Virus record (IMG/VR): IMGVR_UViG_3300027759_000436
Location: 1 to 23,353 of that record
Reading direction: 5' to 3' (one strand)
Length of the DNA stretch: 23,353 nt
Origin: a virus
The first letter of the stretch is position 1. Each line of letters begins with the position of its first letter. The position numbers and the translations under genes were made by a program. The notes under the pieces were generated by a model. The model saw only the letters and a program-made list of their open reading frames with translations, was not told the DNA's origin and did no database searches. This document shows, in pieces, positions 6,011 to 13,502 of the stretch.

Positions 6011-6742
6011 ATGGGAACTAGGTCACTTACATTTGTTTATGAAAAATACGGCGAAGTGCAAAAACCTGTGTGTAATATGTATCGTCAATTCGATGGCTAT
6101 CCTACGGGACATGGTGCCGAGTTAGTTGAGTTTTTAAATGGTGGTCGTTTGGTGAATGGATTGATTTACACCGAAACAGTTGAAGAAATAGTTTTCAACG
6201 GCATGGGTTGTTTGGCAGCAAGCATGGTTGCTCACTTTAAAGAATCGCCTGGCGGATTCTATATTCATCCAACCGATGTAACCGATTGTGGTCAAGATTA
6301 TGAATATCACATCTACAATAAAGATGGACTGTATATTGAAGTATATAATTGTGGTTGTAATTTCTTTGGTATGAGTGGTGATAAAAAAGAATTGGAATTT
6401 GGTGGTTATTTAAAAGATTTTGCTAAATTTTGTTCTGATAAAGATGAATCAATAACCACTACACAAAAGAATGTGTTTGATGGAAGTAAGATTGGTAAAG
6501 ATTGGTTAAAATCTGTATTGCGTGATGGTGTAGCAGTCGTAAAGTTTGAAAAGAATGATGGCACAGAGCGTGTAATGAAATGCACACTAAAGCGAGATTT
6601 GGTGCCACAAGAACCTATTGTTGAGGGTGCAATAAAGAAAACGAAAACACATTCACCTGATGTATTGCCTGTTTATGATGTTGAAGTAAATGGTTGGCGG
6701 TCATTCCGCTGGGATTCAATTAAAAGTGTGGAGATTTCATGA
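6011..6742 (+). CDS. WYL_2/Sm-like (DUF2693) protein with N-terminal extra domain
   Basis: This is a 243-residue protein with two parts. The N-terminal part starts GTRSLTFVYEKYGE and contains MYRQFDGYPTGHG, a pattern found in uncharacterised phage and bacterial proteins. The C-terminal part (from about residue 160) reads WLKSVLRDGVAVVKFEKNDG, later CTLKRDLVP and VNGWRSFRWDSIKSVE; this is the WYL_2, Sm-like SH3 beta-barrel (DUF2693) family common in T4-like phages. The family's role is unknown; nucleic-acid or ligand binding is often supposed. ATG 6011 is preferred over 5999 because GGAG lies six bases before it. The folded leader with a terminator-like hairpin upstream suggests regulated expression. 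Confidence 0.75.
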   Translation: MGTRSLTFVYEKYGEVQKPVCNMYRQFDGYPTGHGAELVEFLNGGRLVNGLIYTETVEEIVFNGMGCLAASMVAHFKESPGGFYIHPTDVTDCGQDYEYHIYNKDGLYIEVYNCGCNFFGMSGDKKELEFGGYLKDFAKFCSDKDESITTTQKNVFDGSKIGKDWLKSVLRDGVAVVKFEKNDGTERVMKCTLKRDLVPQEPIVEGAIKKTKTHSPDVLPVYDVEVNGWRSFRWDSIKSVEIS

Positions 6743-7029
6743 GTGATAGATTTGATTTCGAACAGCAAATAGTTAAATGTTGGAGTGTAGTGGACGATTT
6801 AAAAGACCTCGATGAAGGTATTTTTGAGGAGTGGTTAAGTTTTAATAAAGATGAGATATCAACCCAAATTCTTGGTATTGCCAATTCGTATGATGTAAGA
6901 TTCCATAAACTATGGTATTTGTTTGAAGAAGTGCATATGAATTTGGTTCGTGATAACAAATTCTTGAATGAAGAATGTACCGCATTGCGTGAACAACTGG
7001 CAGAAAAAGAAAAAGGTAAAAAGAAATGA
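6739..7029 (+). CDS. hypothetical protein with C-terminal coiled coil
   Basis: This is a 96-residue, mostly helical and acidic protein. Its last 30 residues (NKFLNEECTALREQLAEKEK) look like a short coiled coil with a Lys-rich end. The start overlaps the previous stop (ATGA), and the next gene overlaps its end, so it is part of a tight operon behind the WYL_2 gene. No family is recognised. Confidence 0.65.
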   Translation: MSDRFDFEQQIVKCWSVVDDLKDLDEGIFEEWLSFNKDEISTQILGIANSYDVRFHKLWYLFEEVHMNLVRDNKFLNEECTALREQLAEKEKGKKK

Positions 7030-7205
7030 ATCATTCACCAAGACAAATGTTATATGCCATAAATGTTCGGAATTTAAAAGATATTATGATTACCTTACAT
7101 TTAAACCATTTACACCAAACTCAGCTTGACATGATTGATGAAGCTGTGTTAAAGTCGGATATGGCTGAATCAAAAACTGTTCTTAAACATATTATGGAGA
7201 AATAA
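7026..7205 (+). CDS. short hypothetical protein (59 aa)
   Basis: This 59-residue frame fills the gap between two genes: the start overlaps the upstream stop by four bases (ATGA) and the stop comes one base before the next ATG. The product begins MNHSPRQMLYAINVRNLKD and is rich in His, Leu and Met; it is probably helical. The exact fit between neighbours argues that it is a gene. Function is unknown. Confidence 0.65.
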   Translation: MNHSPRQMLYAINVRNLKDIMITLHLNHLHQTQLDMIDEAVLKSDMAESKTVLKHIMEK

Positions 7206-7206
7206 A

Positions 7207-7977
7207 ATGCCTAATTGGTGTCAAAATGTGGCTTACATTAACCACGAAGATAATGATAAGATTGATTACATTGTAGAAGAATTGGGTAAGAAAGAACCTC
7301 AATTATTCAATTCGCTTTGCCCACGACCAGCCGAACACGAAGAAGATTGGTATGGTTGGAACACTTCTAATTGGGGAACTAAATGGGATGCATCCGTATA
7401 TGACCACCACATGGAAGAAGATGGTAGATTGTATATCTCATTCGATACGGCATGGGGACCTCCAATTGGTTTCTATGAGTTTCTATATCAAAATGGTTAC
7501 GATGTAGAAGCTTTCTACAATGAAGAAGGTATGGCATTCGCTGGTTGGTTTATCGATGGTGAAGATAACAACTACAATTACGCTGATATGTCTGCTGATG
7601 AAATTGAAGATGAATTGCCATCTCGATTGGATGAAATGTTTAATATTGCTCAATACAAGCGTGATTGGGAAGATGAGAACGAAGAAGATTCTGATGATGA
7701 AGAAGATGAAGAACCAGAATATGAAATGACAGAATGGTTTGATGTTAAAACTAAACCTGTTCATACTGGTTTGTATGATATTCAATATGATAAACCAAAT
7801 GCGTGGCCTTTCCCATCAAGACTTACATGGACCGGTGAGAAATGGTTAAATGACCAAGGCGAAGAACGCAAAGATGTTGGTAAGTGGCGTGGTATTACTC
7901 AGGCTGAACATGAGTCATTTTTGAAATTGGAAGAATTAAAAAAAGAACTTGATGCTTTGATTGTGGAGGCCAATTAA
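7207..7977 (+). CDS. Api92/YubB-like ferredoxin-fold protein
   Basis: This 256-residue protein opens with MPNWCQNVAYI and later has NWGTKWDA and FDTAWGPPIGFYE, the hallmarks of the Api92-like/DUF1281 (YubB) ferredoxin-like family found in phages and plasmids. Its role is unknown. An acidic linker follows (about residues 156-175, mostly Asp/Glu). The C-terminal domain, with WFDVKTKPVHTGLYDIQY and WTGEKWLNDQ, resembles small Trp-rich domains in other phage proteins. The gene is therefore a two-domain fusion. It ends with a Leu/Glu-rich helix. ATG 7207 directly follows the previous stop. Confidence 0.75.
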   Translation: MPNWCQNVAYINHEDNDKIDYIVEELGKKEPQLFNSLCPRPAEHEEDWYGWNTSNWGTKWDASVYDHHMEEDGRLYISFDTAWGPPIGFYEFLYQNGYDVEAFYNEEGMAFAGWFIDGEDNNYNYADMSADEIEDELPSRLDEMFNIAQYKRDWEDENEEDSDDEEDEEPEYEMTEWFDVKTKPVHTGLYDIQYDKPNAWPFPSRLTWTGEKWLNDQGEERKDVGKWRGITQAEHESFLKLEELKKELDALIVEAN

Positions 7978-7978
7978 A

Positions 7979-8212
7979 ATGGCCTCAACACAAGAAGATT
8001 CTATGTTAGCTGAACTATCAGAAGAAATTGATACAGCATTAATAAAATGGATAAGTGAATATAAAGTTCCACCATTAAATATTACTGCCGTCATCTTAGC
8101 AAGATTAACATGGTTAGCAAAACAAACGGACTGTAAAGAAGATTTTATTTCATTGCTTCAAGCACCAAGAGAAATTTTGGAATCAGAAGAAGAACATAAA
8201 CAGGTACATTAA
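7979..8212 (+). CDS. hypothetical phage protein
   Basis: This 77-residue helical acidic protein of unknown function has the central stretch LNITAVILARLTWLAKQTDC. The frame extends back to a TTG at 7961, but ATG 7979 with GGAGG at 7965-7969 is the convincing start. It ends in a TAATG overlap with the next gene. Confidence 0.65.
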   Translation: MASTQEDSMLAELSEEIDTALIKWISEYKVPPLNITAVILARLTWLAKQTDCKEDFISLLQAPREILESEEEHKQVH

Positions 8213-8496
8213 TGAAAATTGTAATTAATTCTTGCCATGGTGGTTTTGGCCTAAGTGTAGAAGCGGAAGAAGTCTATCGGACTAAAAAAGGAATTACCAG
8301 TGATGATTCTTGGTGGAGTAGAATGATTCCCCGTGATGACCCTATTTTGGTAGATATTGTGGAAACAATGGGTGAAAAGTCTTTTGGTAGTTTTGCTGAA
8401 TTGAAAGTAGTTGAAATTCCAAATGATGTAGAATGGCAGATTGATGAATATGATGGTGCTGAATGGGTAGCAGAAAAACATAGAACTTGGACATAA
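8212..8496 (+). CDS. conserved phage protein of unknown function
   Basis: This 94-residue protein begins MKIVINSCHGGFGLS and contains RDDPILVDIVETMG and VVEIPNDVEWQIDEYDG. This set of motifs recurs in a small protein family in phages and some bacteria. The family has no known activity. It starts in a TAATG overlap and ends one base before the phosphoesterase start, so the two are expressed together. The family likeness is from memory of the motifs. Confidence 0.75.
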   Translation: MKIVINSCHGGFGLSVEAEEVYRTKKGITSDDSWWSRMIPRDDPILVDIVETMGEKSFGSFAELKVVEIPNDVEWQIDEYDGAEWVAEKHRTWT

Positions 8497-8497
8497 A

Positions 8498-9313
8498 ATG
8501 AAAATTGCTTTAGCATCAGACATCCACTTGGAGTTTGGTGACTTGATATTGAAGAATGAAAAAAATGCCGAAGTATTAATACTGAGCGGCGATATCTGCA
8601 CAGCTAAAGTTTTTAAACACAAACCAAAAGAAAGAGCAATGGTTAAGGATTTCTTTCGCCGTTGTTCATTTCAATTTCCTCATGTTGTATATGTAATGGG
8701 TAACCATGAGCATTATGATTTTGATATTGCTAAGACATATGACAGACTAAAAGCAGAGTTGGCCGATTTGCCAAACATTCATTTTCTTGAAAAAGAAACA
8801 TGGGAACATGATGACATTACCTTTGTTGGTGGTACATTGTGGACTAATATGAACAAAGGTGATTCTTTGACTTTATGGCATACTGGTCAAAGAATGAATG
8901 ACTTTCAGTTAATCAAGAATGGCAATCGTGGCATTTCGGGTGGCGGTTATGCTTCTCGTTGGTCGCCAGAAGATTCTGTGGAAGACCATAATAAGATGTT
9001 GGACTACATAAAGATTGCTACTGCTGATTATGGTGGTACACCCAAGAAGTTTGTGGTCGTAACTCATCATGCACCAACAACATTAAGTATTGCGGAATGG
9101 TTCAAACATGATAATTTAATGAATGGTGCCTTTGCATCCGATTTAACTGATTTCATTTTAGATAGACCACAGATTAAATTGTGGACTCATGGTCATATGC
9201 ACAATGTATCAGATTACATGATTGGTGAAACTAGAGTTGTTTGTAATCCAAGAGGTTATATTGGCCATGAACAACAAGCACTTAGCTTTGAATTAAAGTA
9301 TATGGAGATTTAA
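8498..9313 (+). CDS. calcineurin-like metallophosphoesterase
   Basis: This 271-residue protein has the full set of metal-binding motifs of the calcineurin-like phosphoesterase family: D8-x-H10 (SDIH), G31-D32, G68-N-H70-E, H189-H190 (THHAP) and G-H232-M-H234. These bind two metal ions and hydrolyse phosphomono- or phosphodiesters. The substrate cannot be read from sequence; phage members may act on nucleotides, DNA ends or RNA. The length and complete motifs suggest an active enzyme. It lies one base behind the previous gene and just before a small unknown gene. Confidence 0.9.
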   Translation: MKIALASDIHLEFGDLILKNEKNAEVLILSGDICTAKVFKHKPKERAMVKDFFRRCSFQFPHVVYVMGNHEHYDFDIAKTYDRLKAELADLPNIHFLEKETWEHDDITFVGGTLWTNMNKGDSLTLWHTGQRMNDFQLIKNGNRGISGGGYASRWSPEDSVEDHNKMLDYIKIATADYGGTPKKFVVVTHHAPTTLSIAEWFKHDNLMNGAFASDLTDFILDRPQIKLWTHGHMHNVSDYMIGETRVVCNPRGYIGHEQQALSFELKYMEI

Positions 9314-9664
9314 ATGGGAATGTTTGATTATATACATTATGAAGGAAGGGAGTATCAGACAAAAGATACTCCTGCTCAATCATTGGATGATTATAAGATT
9401 GAACACGACCAAGATTCTGGTCACCAATACTTATGGCATTCAGAATATGATTCTGAGTGGGTTGATGATGAAGGCCTTTTTGGTGGTAGTGTAAAACAAT
9501 ACAATCAACGCTGGGTGTGTTGTCATGAGTTTGATGGTAACATTCGATTCTATCGGCCTGCATTGGAAGATAAACATGAATCATGGAAACAGGACGCATG
9601 GATAGAATATTCTGCCTTGTTTATGGATGGTAAATTATTAAGAATCAAAGAAATTAAAAAATGA
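9314..9664 (+). CDS. hypothetical phage protein
   Basis: This 116-residue protein begins MGMFDYIHYEGREYQTKDTP, an opening seen in a family of small phage and bacterial proteins of unknown role. It is rich in Trp, Tyr, His and Asp and ends with a Lys-rich tail. GGAG lies a few bases before the start, which directly follows the phosphoesterase stop. Its end overlaps the start of the epimerase gene. Confidence 0.7.
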   Translation: MGMFDYIHYEGREYQTKDTPAQSLDDYKIEHDQDSGHQYLWHSEYDSEWVDDEGLFGGSVKQYNQRWVCCHEFDGNIRFYRPALEDKHESWKQDAWIEYSALFMDGKLLRIKEIKK

Positions 9665-10509
9665 AAAAAGTATTGGTGACAGGAAGTTCCGGTTATATCG
9701 GCCAACACCTTGTAAAACTCCTTAGAAAGGAAAGATACGAGGTCTTTGGTATTGATAAATCTCGAGCATGGAATGATTATCTACACCGTGATAATTTTTT
9801 GCAATTTGATATTCGTTATGATTTACCACAATGGATGTTTACATTGAATGATTGGTCATATGAGTATGATGCTGTTGTTCATTTGGCTGCATTGGTGCGA
9901 GTGAATGAATCAGTAGAGAAACCAACAGAATACTATACAACCAATTTAAACGGCACCATCAATGTATTGGAAGATATTTCATGTAAGAACTTCATCTTTG
10001 CTTCAACTGGTGCGGCCGCCAATCCTGTGGTGTCCTATTCGTTATCTAAACGATGTGCAGAAGATGTTGTAAAAGAATGGAGAAAAGATAAAGACTATAC
10101 AATCTTCCGTTTTTATAATGTGATTGGTACTGATGGTGTATCACCAACCAATCCCGATGGTTTGTTTTCTAATCTAATGAACGCAGAAAAAACAGGCACA
10201 TTTAACCTGTTTGGTAATGATTACAATACACCTGATGGTACTTGTGTTAGAGATTATGTCCATGTTATGGAAATATGCCGTGCAATTCAGTTGGCAATCG
10301 AAACACCAGCCAATAGTTTACAGAATCTAGGTCATGGTGTTGGTCATTCGGTATTGGAGATGGCAACCACATACCAAGAGGTAAACAATTGTAAATTTGA
10401 TATAAACTATTGCCAAAGGCGTGATGGTGATTTAGAATGTAGTGTGTTGGACAATGTATCATCCTATATGAAAGAGTTGTATAACTTTAAGGAACTAATG
10501 AAACGATGA
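9661..10509 (+). CDS. NAD-dependent sugar epimerase/dehydratase (GalE-like)
   Basis: This is a 282-residue short-chain dehydrogenase/reductase of the extended type. The Rossmann dinucleotide motif GSSGYIG is at 8-14, and the catalytic pair Y126-xxx-K130 (YSLSK) is present. VVHLAALVRVNESVEKP and FRFYNVIGTD also match UDP-sugar epimerases such as GalE. These enzymes interconvert nucleotide sugars with bound NAD. It is shorter than E. coli GalE (338 residues). In a phage it could supply sugars for glycosylation of virion, DNA or host envelope; no glycosyltransferase is seen in the window. Substrate is uncertain. It overlaps both neighbours by four bases. Confidence 0.87.
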   Translation: MKKVLVTGSSGYIGQHLVKLLRKERYEVFGIDKSRAWNDYLHRDNFLQFDIRYDLPQWMFTLNDWSYEYDAVVHLAALVRVNESVEKPTEYYTTNLNGTINVLEDISCKNFIFASTGAAANPVVSYSLSKRCAEDVVKEWRKDKDYTIFRFYNVIGTDGVSPTNPDGLFSNLMNAEKTGTFNLFGNDYNTPDGTCVRDYVHVMEICRAIQLAIETPANSLQNLGHGVGHSVLEMATTYQEVNNCKFDINYCQRRDGDLECSVLDNVSSYMKELYNFKELMKR

Positions 10510-11147
10510 AAGTTTATTTAAGTAATTACCGTAACCATTGGTTATCACCTTATGTCATTCTCAAAACAATTTGTTTTTGGGAAAAAGATGAAGATAGAAT
10601 TTATAATCTAAATGATGATGTGAATAATCCATATGAGAAGTGGGTTAACTTTTTAAATCCTATTTGTGAAGTGTGGCAGAAGTTCTTAGACTTCATTCAT
10701 CCAAGATTTAACTATGTAAAAATTGACCGATGGGATACATGGTCAATGGACCACACCTTGGCCTATATTATCCATCCAATGCTAGTTCAATTAAATAAAA
10801 CTAAACACGGTGCACCTTATACTGATGACGAAGATGTGCCAGAATACTTGCGTAGCCACATGGCACAACCAAAAGAGAATGAGTGGGATACCGACAGTTT
10901 ACATTTCATGCGTTGGGATTGGATTCTCAATGAAATGATTTGGGCATTTGAACAAGAACTCAAAGATGATGATGAATCACAATTCTTTGACGATTCGGAA
11001 TGTGGTGACGAAAAGTTTCCATGGAATAAAGATGGCCAGTATGTAAGTAAATTGAAACTGGATACAGAAGGTTTAGAATCACACCAAAAGCGAAAGGCAA
11101 ATGGTTTTAGATTATTTGGTAGATACTACCAAAACTTGTGGGATTAA
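10506..11147 (+). CDS. conserved phage protein of unknown function
   Basis: This 213-residue protein contains VKIDRWDTWSMDHTLAYII, followed by HGAPYTDDEDVP and RWDWILNEMIWAFE. These stretches characterise a protein family frequent in aquatic T4-like phages, with no known activity. It is rich in Trp, Asp and Glu and has no membrane segment. It starts four bases inside the epimerase gene and its 3' end is followed at once by membrane-protein genes. The conserved Trp/Asp pattern suggests an enzyme or binding fold, but nothing more can be said. Confidence 0.75.
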   Translation: MKVYLSNYRNHWLSPYVILKTICFWEKDEDRIYNLNDDVNNPYEKWVNFLNPICEVWQKFLDFIHPRFNYVKIDRWDTWSMDHTLAYIIHPMLVQLNKTKHGAPYTDDEDVPEYLRSHMAQPKENEWDTDSLHFMRWDWILNEMIWAFEQELKDDDESQFFDDSECGDEKFPWNKDGQYVSKLKLDTEGLESHQKRKANGFRLFGRYYQNLWD

Positions 11148-11149
11148 TT

Positions 11150-11386
11150 ATGATACCGTATATTGGATATGTTCAGGCTAAGAAGTCTTTGGCATTGGCA
11201 AAAGAAACAATTAAGTTAATGGATGACCCTAACAATTATATGTTAGAGGCACAGAAAGATATGCTTGAATTAGAAGTGGAACATTTCCGTGAACTATCAG
11301 TAAAGTTTACCATAGTTCTATTGACTGTGGTTGTGTTTTGTGTTACAATAGTATATCTATTCAATAAAGGAATATTCCATGTTTGA
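11150..11386 (+). CDS. small membrane-anchored protein
   Basis: This 78-residue protein has an amphipathic helical N-terminal region and one clear transmembrane helix near the C-terminus (FTIVLLTVVVFCVTIVYLF, about residues 53-71). The frame opens at GTG 11138, inside the preceding gene; ATG 11150, just after that stop, is preferred. It overlaps the next membrane-protein gene by eight bases. It may be a tail-anchored protein. Function is unknown. Confidence 0.65.
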   Translation: MIPYIGYVQAKKSLALAKETIKLMDDPNNYMLEAQKDMLELEVEHFRELSVKFTIVLLTVVVFCVTIVYLFNKGIFHV

Positions 11387-11630
11387 TAAATTACACGATT
11401 GGGCTGTTAAGAATACAATTAACATTCTTATTTTTTTAATATTAGCATCTGCTATTATTACGGTTTATAATTTGGTTGATGTGGTTCGTAAACCTGCAAC
11501 TATCAATATTATTGAAGGTAGTATTCAACATCGATTAGTTTGGTCAGCTAAAGGTGAATGTTTTTTTGTCAGACCATTTTCAAATGAAACTGTATATTTA
11601 ATCCGTGTTAATGATTGTGATAAGAAATGA
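11379..11630 (+). CDS. small membrane protein
   Basis: This 83-residue protein has one hydrophobic segment (INILIFLILASAIITVYNLV, residues 14-33) and a C-terminal soluble part with two cysteines that could lie outside the inner membrane. A ribosome site AAGGAA precedes the start. The end overlaps the next gene by four bases. It has no recognised family. Confidence 0.65.
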   Translation: MFDKLHDWAVKNTINILIFLILASAIITVYNLVDVVRKPATINIIEGSIQHRLVWSAKGECFFVRPFSNETVYLIRVNDCDKK

Positions 11631-11788
11631 AACCAAATAAAGATTTTAAATTAAGTAAATCAGCAAAGCGACGTTTAGCTACCATGTCATCAAGTGTTCG
11701 TGGTTTATGGAAGAAACTATATATTGAAGCAGAGTTGGCTGAGAAACAAGCAAAGTTTGCAAAAATTCGTGAACCTAAAGGAGAGTAA
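11627..11788 (+). CDS. short basic protein (53 aa)
   Basis: This 53-residue, Lys/Arg-rich helical frame overlaps the upstream stop (ATGA) and the downstream start (TAATG). The product begins MKPNKDFKLSKSAKRRLATM. Its charge would suit nucleic-acid binding or a structural helper role, but no family is recognised. The tight fit between neighbours supports it as a gene. Confidence 0.65.
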   Translation: MKPNKDFKLSKSAKRRLATMSSSVRGLWKKLYIEAELAEKQAKFAKIREPKGE

Positions 11789-11790
11789 TG

Positions 11791-12060
11791 ATGAGTTTAT
11801 TTGTTGAAGTGTTTTCTGTTGAAAAACAATGTATGGTGATTGTCAATTTAGATACAGTTATTGAGATTGCACCCTTAGCAATTGGTGGTTGTGCAATTTT
11901 CTTTGCTGATGGTACTGGCGGTAAAGTATCAATGCGTGTAAAAGAAGATTATAACCTCTTCAAACAGTTTGTTTTACAAACAGTATCAACGGAAGATATT
12001 GAAAAGAAGTTTGGTAAAACAAAAATCAAAGATTTAACAATGGATATTCCTAAGTTGTAA
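11791..12060 (+). CDS. small conserved phage protein
   Basis: This 89-residue protein begins MSLFVEVFSVEKQCMVIVNLDTVIEIAPL. It has a beta-rich first half, a GG turn and a helical C-terminus (QFVLQTVSTEDIEKKFG). The pattern is known to me from small phage proteins with no assigned role. GGAG at 11780-11783 is seven bases before ATG 11791; ATG 11788 overlaps the upstream stop and is the alternative. It ends in a TAATG overlap. Confidence 0.65.
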   Translation: MSLFVEVFSVEKQCMVIVNLDTVIEIAPLAIGGCAIFFADGTGGKVSMRVKEDYNLFKQFVLQTVSTEDIEKKFGKTKIKDLTMDIPKL

Positions 12061-12344
12061 TGAACGATTTATTATATAATGTATTTGATTGGATTCGTGA
12101 TGATTGGAAGTCAGGTAAGGTTAGGTTCGTTGTTGAGATATTGGCATGGGCAATCTCCATTGGTTGCTCTATTACAATGGCTCTCACCGTTCCTCACCCA
12201 CCGTTACTCATACTATATCCAATTTGGATTCTCGGTTGTGCTTTGTATTTGTGGGCTGCTTTTACTCGCAAATCTTTTGGGATGGTTGCTAATTACTTGT
12301 TACTTACTACTATTGATACAATCGGCTTAATAAGAATGTTATGA
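12060..12344 (+). CDS. multi-pass membrane protein
   Basis: This 94-residue protein has a soluble start (MNDLLYNVFDWIRDDWKSGK) followed by about three hydrophobic segments (about residues 23-41, 46-68 and 73-93). The N-terminus and the TVPHPPLL loop resemble a small membrane protein that recurs in aquatic T4-like phages. It is sometimes compared with nicotinamide transporter (PnuC) pieces, but it is too short to claim transport. It overlaps both neighbours and is probably translated with them. Confidence 0.7.
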   Translation: MNDLLYNVFDWIRDDWKSGKVRFVVEILAWAISIGCSITMALTVPHPPLLILYPIWILGCALYLWAAFTRKSFGMVANYLLLTTIDTIGLIRML

Positions 12345-12943
12345 ATATTTTTTACCTTGATAATGATCCTGTGAAGTGTGCAGAAATGCACGTTGATAAA
12401 CATTGCATAAAGATGATACTTGAATATGCTCAATTACTTTCTACCGCACACCGTGTTCTTGACGGTGTTCTTACTGATGGTGTATCTCAGTCTGGTCGCA
12501 AACGGAAGCTATATGTTCTCAAAGATAGCCGTGATACGATATTGTATTCTGCCACCCATATTAATCATCCTTCTGCTGTATGGTGTAGACAATCTGATTC
12601 AAATTATATTTGGTTAGCCAATCTATTGCGTGAGTTGTGTAAAGAATATACCTATCGTTATGGTAAAACTCATAAAGTAGAATCTGATGGTTTGTTAAAA
12701 GCATTATATTGGAATTTACCAAACAATATACCAAAAGCCGTCAATTTTACACAACCCACACCTGCTATGCCTGATGAATGTAAAGTACCTGGTGATGCCT
12801 TACAATCATATCGTAACTATTATGTTATGAACAAACAACATCTATGGTCATGGAAAGGCAAGATAAATAGTAGAACACCACCACCGTGGTTTAAAGAGTG
12901 GACACAAAAAGTTCTCGAATCACTTTCTTATGGATATAGTTAA
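12341..12943 (+). CDS. conserved phage protein of unknown function
   Basis: This 200-residue protein begins MNIFYLDNDPVKCAEMHVDK, then has MILEYAQLLSTAHRVLDG, NHPSAVWCRQSDSNYIWL and EYTYRYGKTHK. This motif order defines a protein family found in many large phages. The DKH...ILEYAQLL core is suggestive of an enzyme and has at times been likened to the pyrimidine-dimer glycosylase fold, but I cannot show this. It overlaps the upstream gene by four bases and the downstream start by one. Confidence 0.75.
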   Translation: MNIFYLDNDPVKCAEMHVDKHCIKMILEYAQLLSTAHRVLDGVLTDGVSQSGRKRKLYVLKDSRDTILYSATHINHPSAVWCRQSDSNYIWLANLLRELCKEYTYRYGKTHKVESDGLLKALYWNLPNNIPKAVNFTQPTPAMPDECKVPGDALQSYRNYYVMNKQHLWSWKGKINSRTPPPWFKEWTQKVLESLSYGYS

Positions 12944-13221
12944 TGCCTGCATATGAATTCTTAAATAAAGATACAAATGAAATTGAAACTCACATAATGA
13001 GTTATACTGTATATGACCAATTCAAAGTGGATAATCCACACCTAGAACGATTTATCTCAGCGAAAAATCTTCCAGTCTTTGGTGATGGTTCTCGTATGTC
13101 AGTACCAGGAATTGGACAGCCTCACGCCGCTTTCGAAACTGGTGTAATTCAAAGAATGAAAGAAACGATTCCTGGTAATACAATGTCTGGTCACAAGACT
13201 AAAAAGCCAAGAGAATGGTAA
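12943..13221 (+). CDS. FmdB-like small protein lacking zinc cysteines
   Basis: This 92-residue protein opens MPAYEFLNKDTNEIETHIMS and continues with DNPHLERF, as in phage relatives of the FmdB/putative regulatory zinc-ribbon family. The paired cysteines that would bind zinc in that family are absent; there is no Cys at all. It may therefore keep only the fold. The basic, Gly-rich tail (SGHKTKKPREW) is likely flexible. It starts at a TAATG overlap. The family call is tentative. Confidence 0.6.
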   Translation: MPAYEFLNKDTNEIETHIMSYTVYDQFKVDNPHLERFISAKNLPVFGDGSRMSVPGIGQPHAAFETGVIQRMKETIPGNTMSGHKTKKPREW

Positions 13222-13421
13222 TCAATAATCTACCTGCCTTACTAATCTACAAAGGAGTTAAACTTGAAAATAAAGTTGCCCCCGTAGTTAAAGCTCAAAA
13301 ACTATCCGATGATAACAATAATAAGAGGAATTTTGATGAGCAAAAAAAGAGGAATGTCCAAACAACAGCGGCTATATTACGAGTATCAAAACAAGGACAA
13401 AGTAAGGCAAGAATTGGTTGA
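13215..13421 (+). CDS. small hypothetical protein
   Basis: This is a 68-residue frame. The first 45 residues look like a genuine protein (MVINNLPALLIYKGVKLENK, then VAPVVKAQKLSDD), and it begins in an overlap with the previous stop. Without it about 110 bases would be non-coding, in a genome where that is rare. The last 28 codons overlap the next gene in another frame and are less protein-like. Function is unknown. Confidence 0.45.
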   Translation: MVINNLPALLIYKGVKLENKVAPVVKAQKLSDDNNNKRNFDEQKKRNVQTTAAILRVSKQGQSKARIG

Positions 13422-13500
13422 GTTTGTTAAACAAGAAAAAGCAAGAGAAAAAAGTAGTCTAAAATCATATAATCCACACGAAAGCTCGTATTTCACATAA
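13336..13500 (+). CDS. small basic protein
   Basis: This 54-residue, strongly charged helical protein begins MSKKRGMSKQQRLYYEYQNK. ATG 13336 is chosen because GAGGAA (13325-13330) precedes it by five bases; the frame extends to ATG 13309 without such a site. It overlaps the end of the frame at 13215-13421. The Lys/Gln/Arg content suggests nucleic-acid or protein binding. No family is recognised. Confidence 0.55.
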   Translation: MSKKRGMSKQQRLYYEYQNKDKVRQELVEFVKQEKAREKSSLKSYNPHESSYFT

Positions 13501-13502
13501 TT

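Noticed and set aside
11321-11349. TTGACT-N17-TACAAT promoter before the membrane gene at 11379
   Set aside because: It lies wholly within codons for a transmembrane helix, whose T-rich codons readily imitate promoters. It is not supported by a gap or motif sharing.
12079-12617. Plus-strand frames at 12079-12330 and 12420-12617
   Set aside because: They are alternative frames inside two conserved phage genes and show no start signal of their own.
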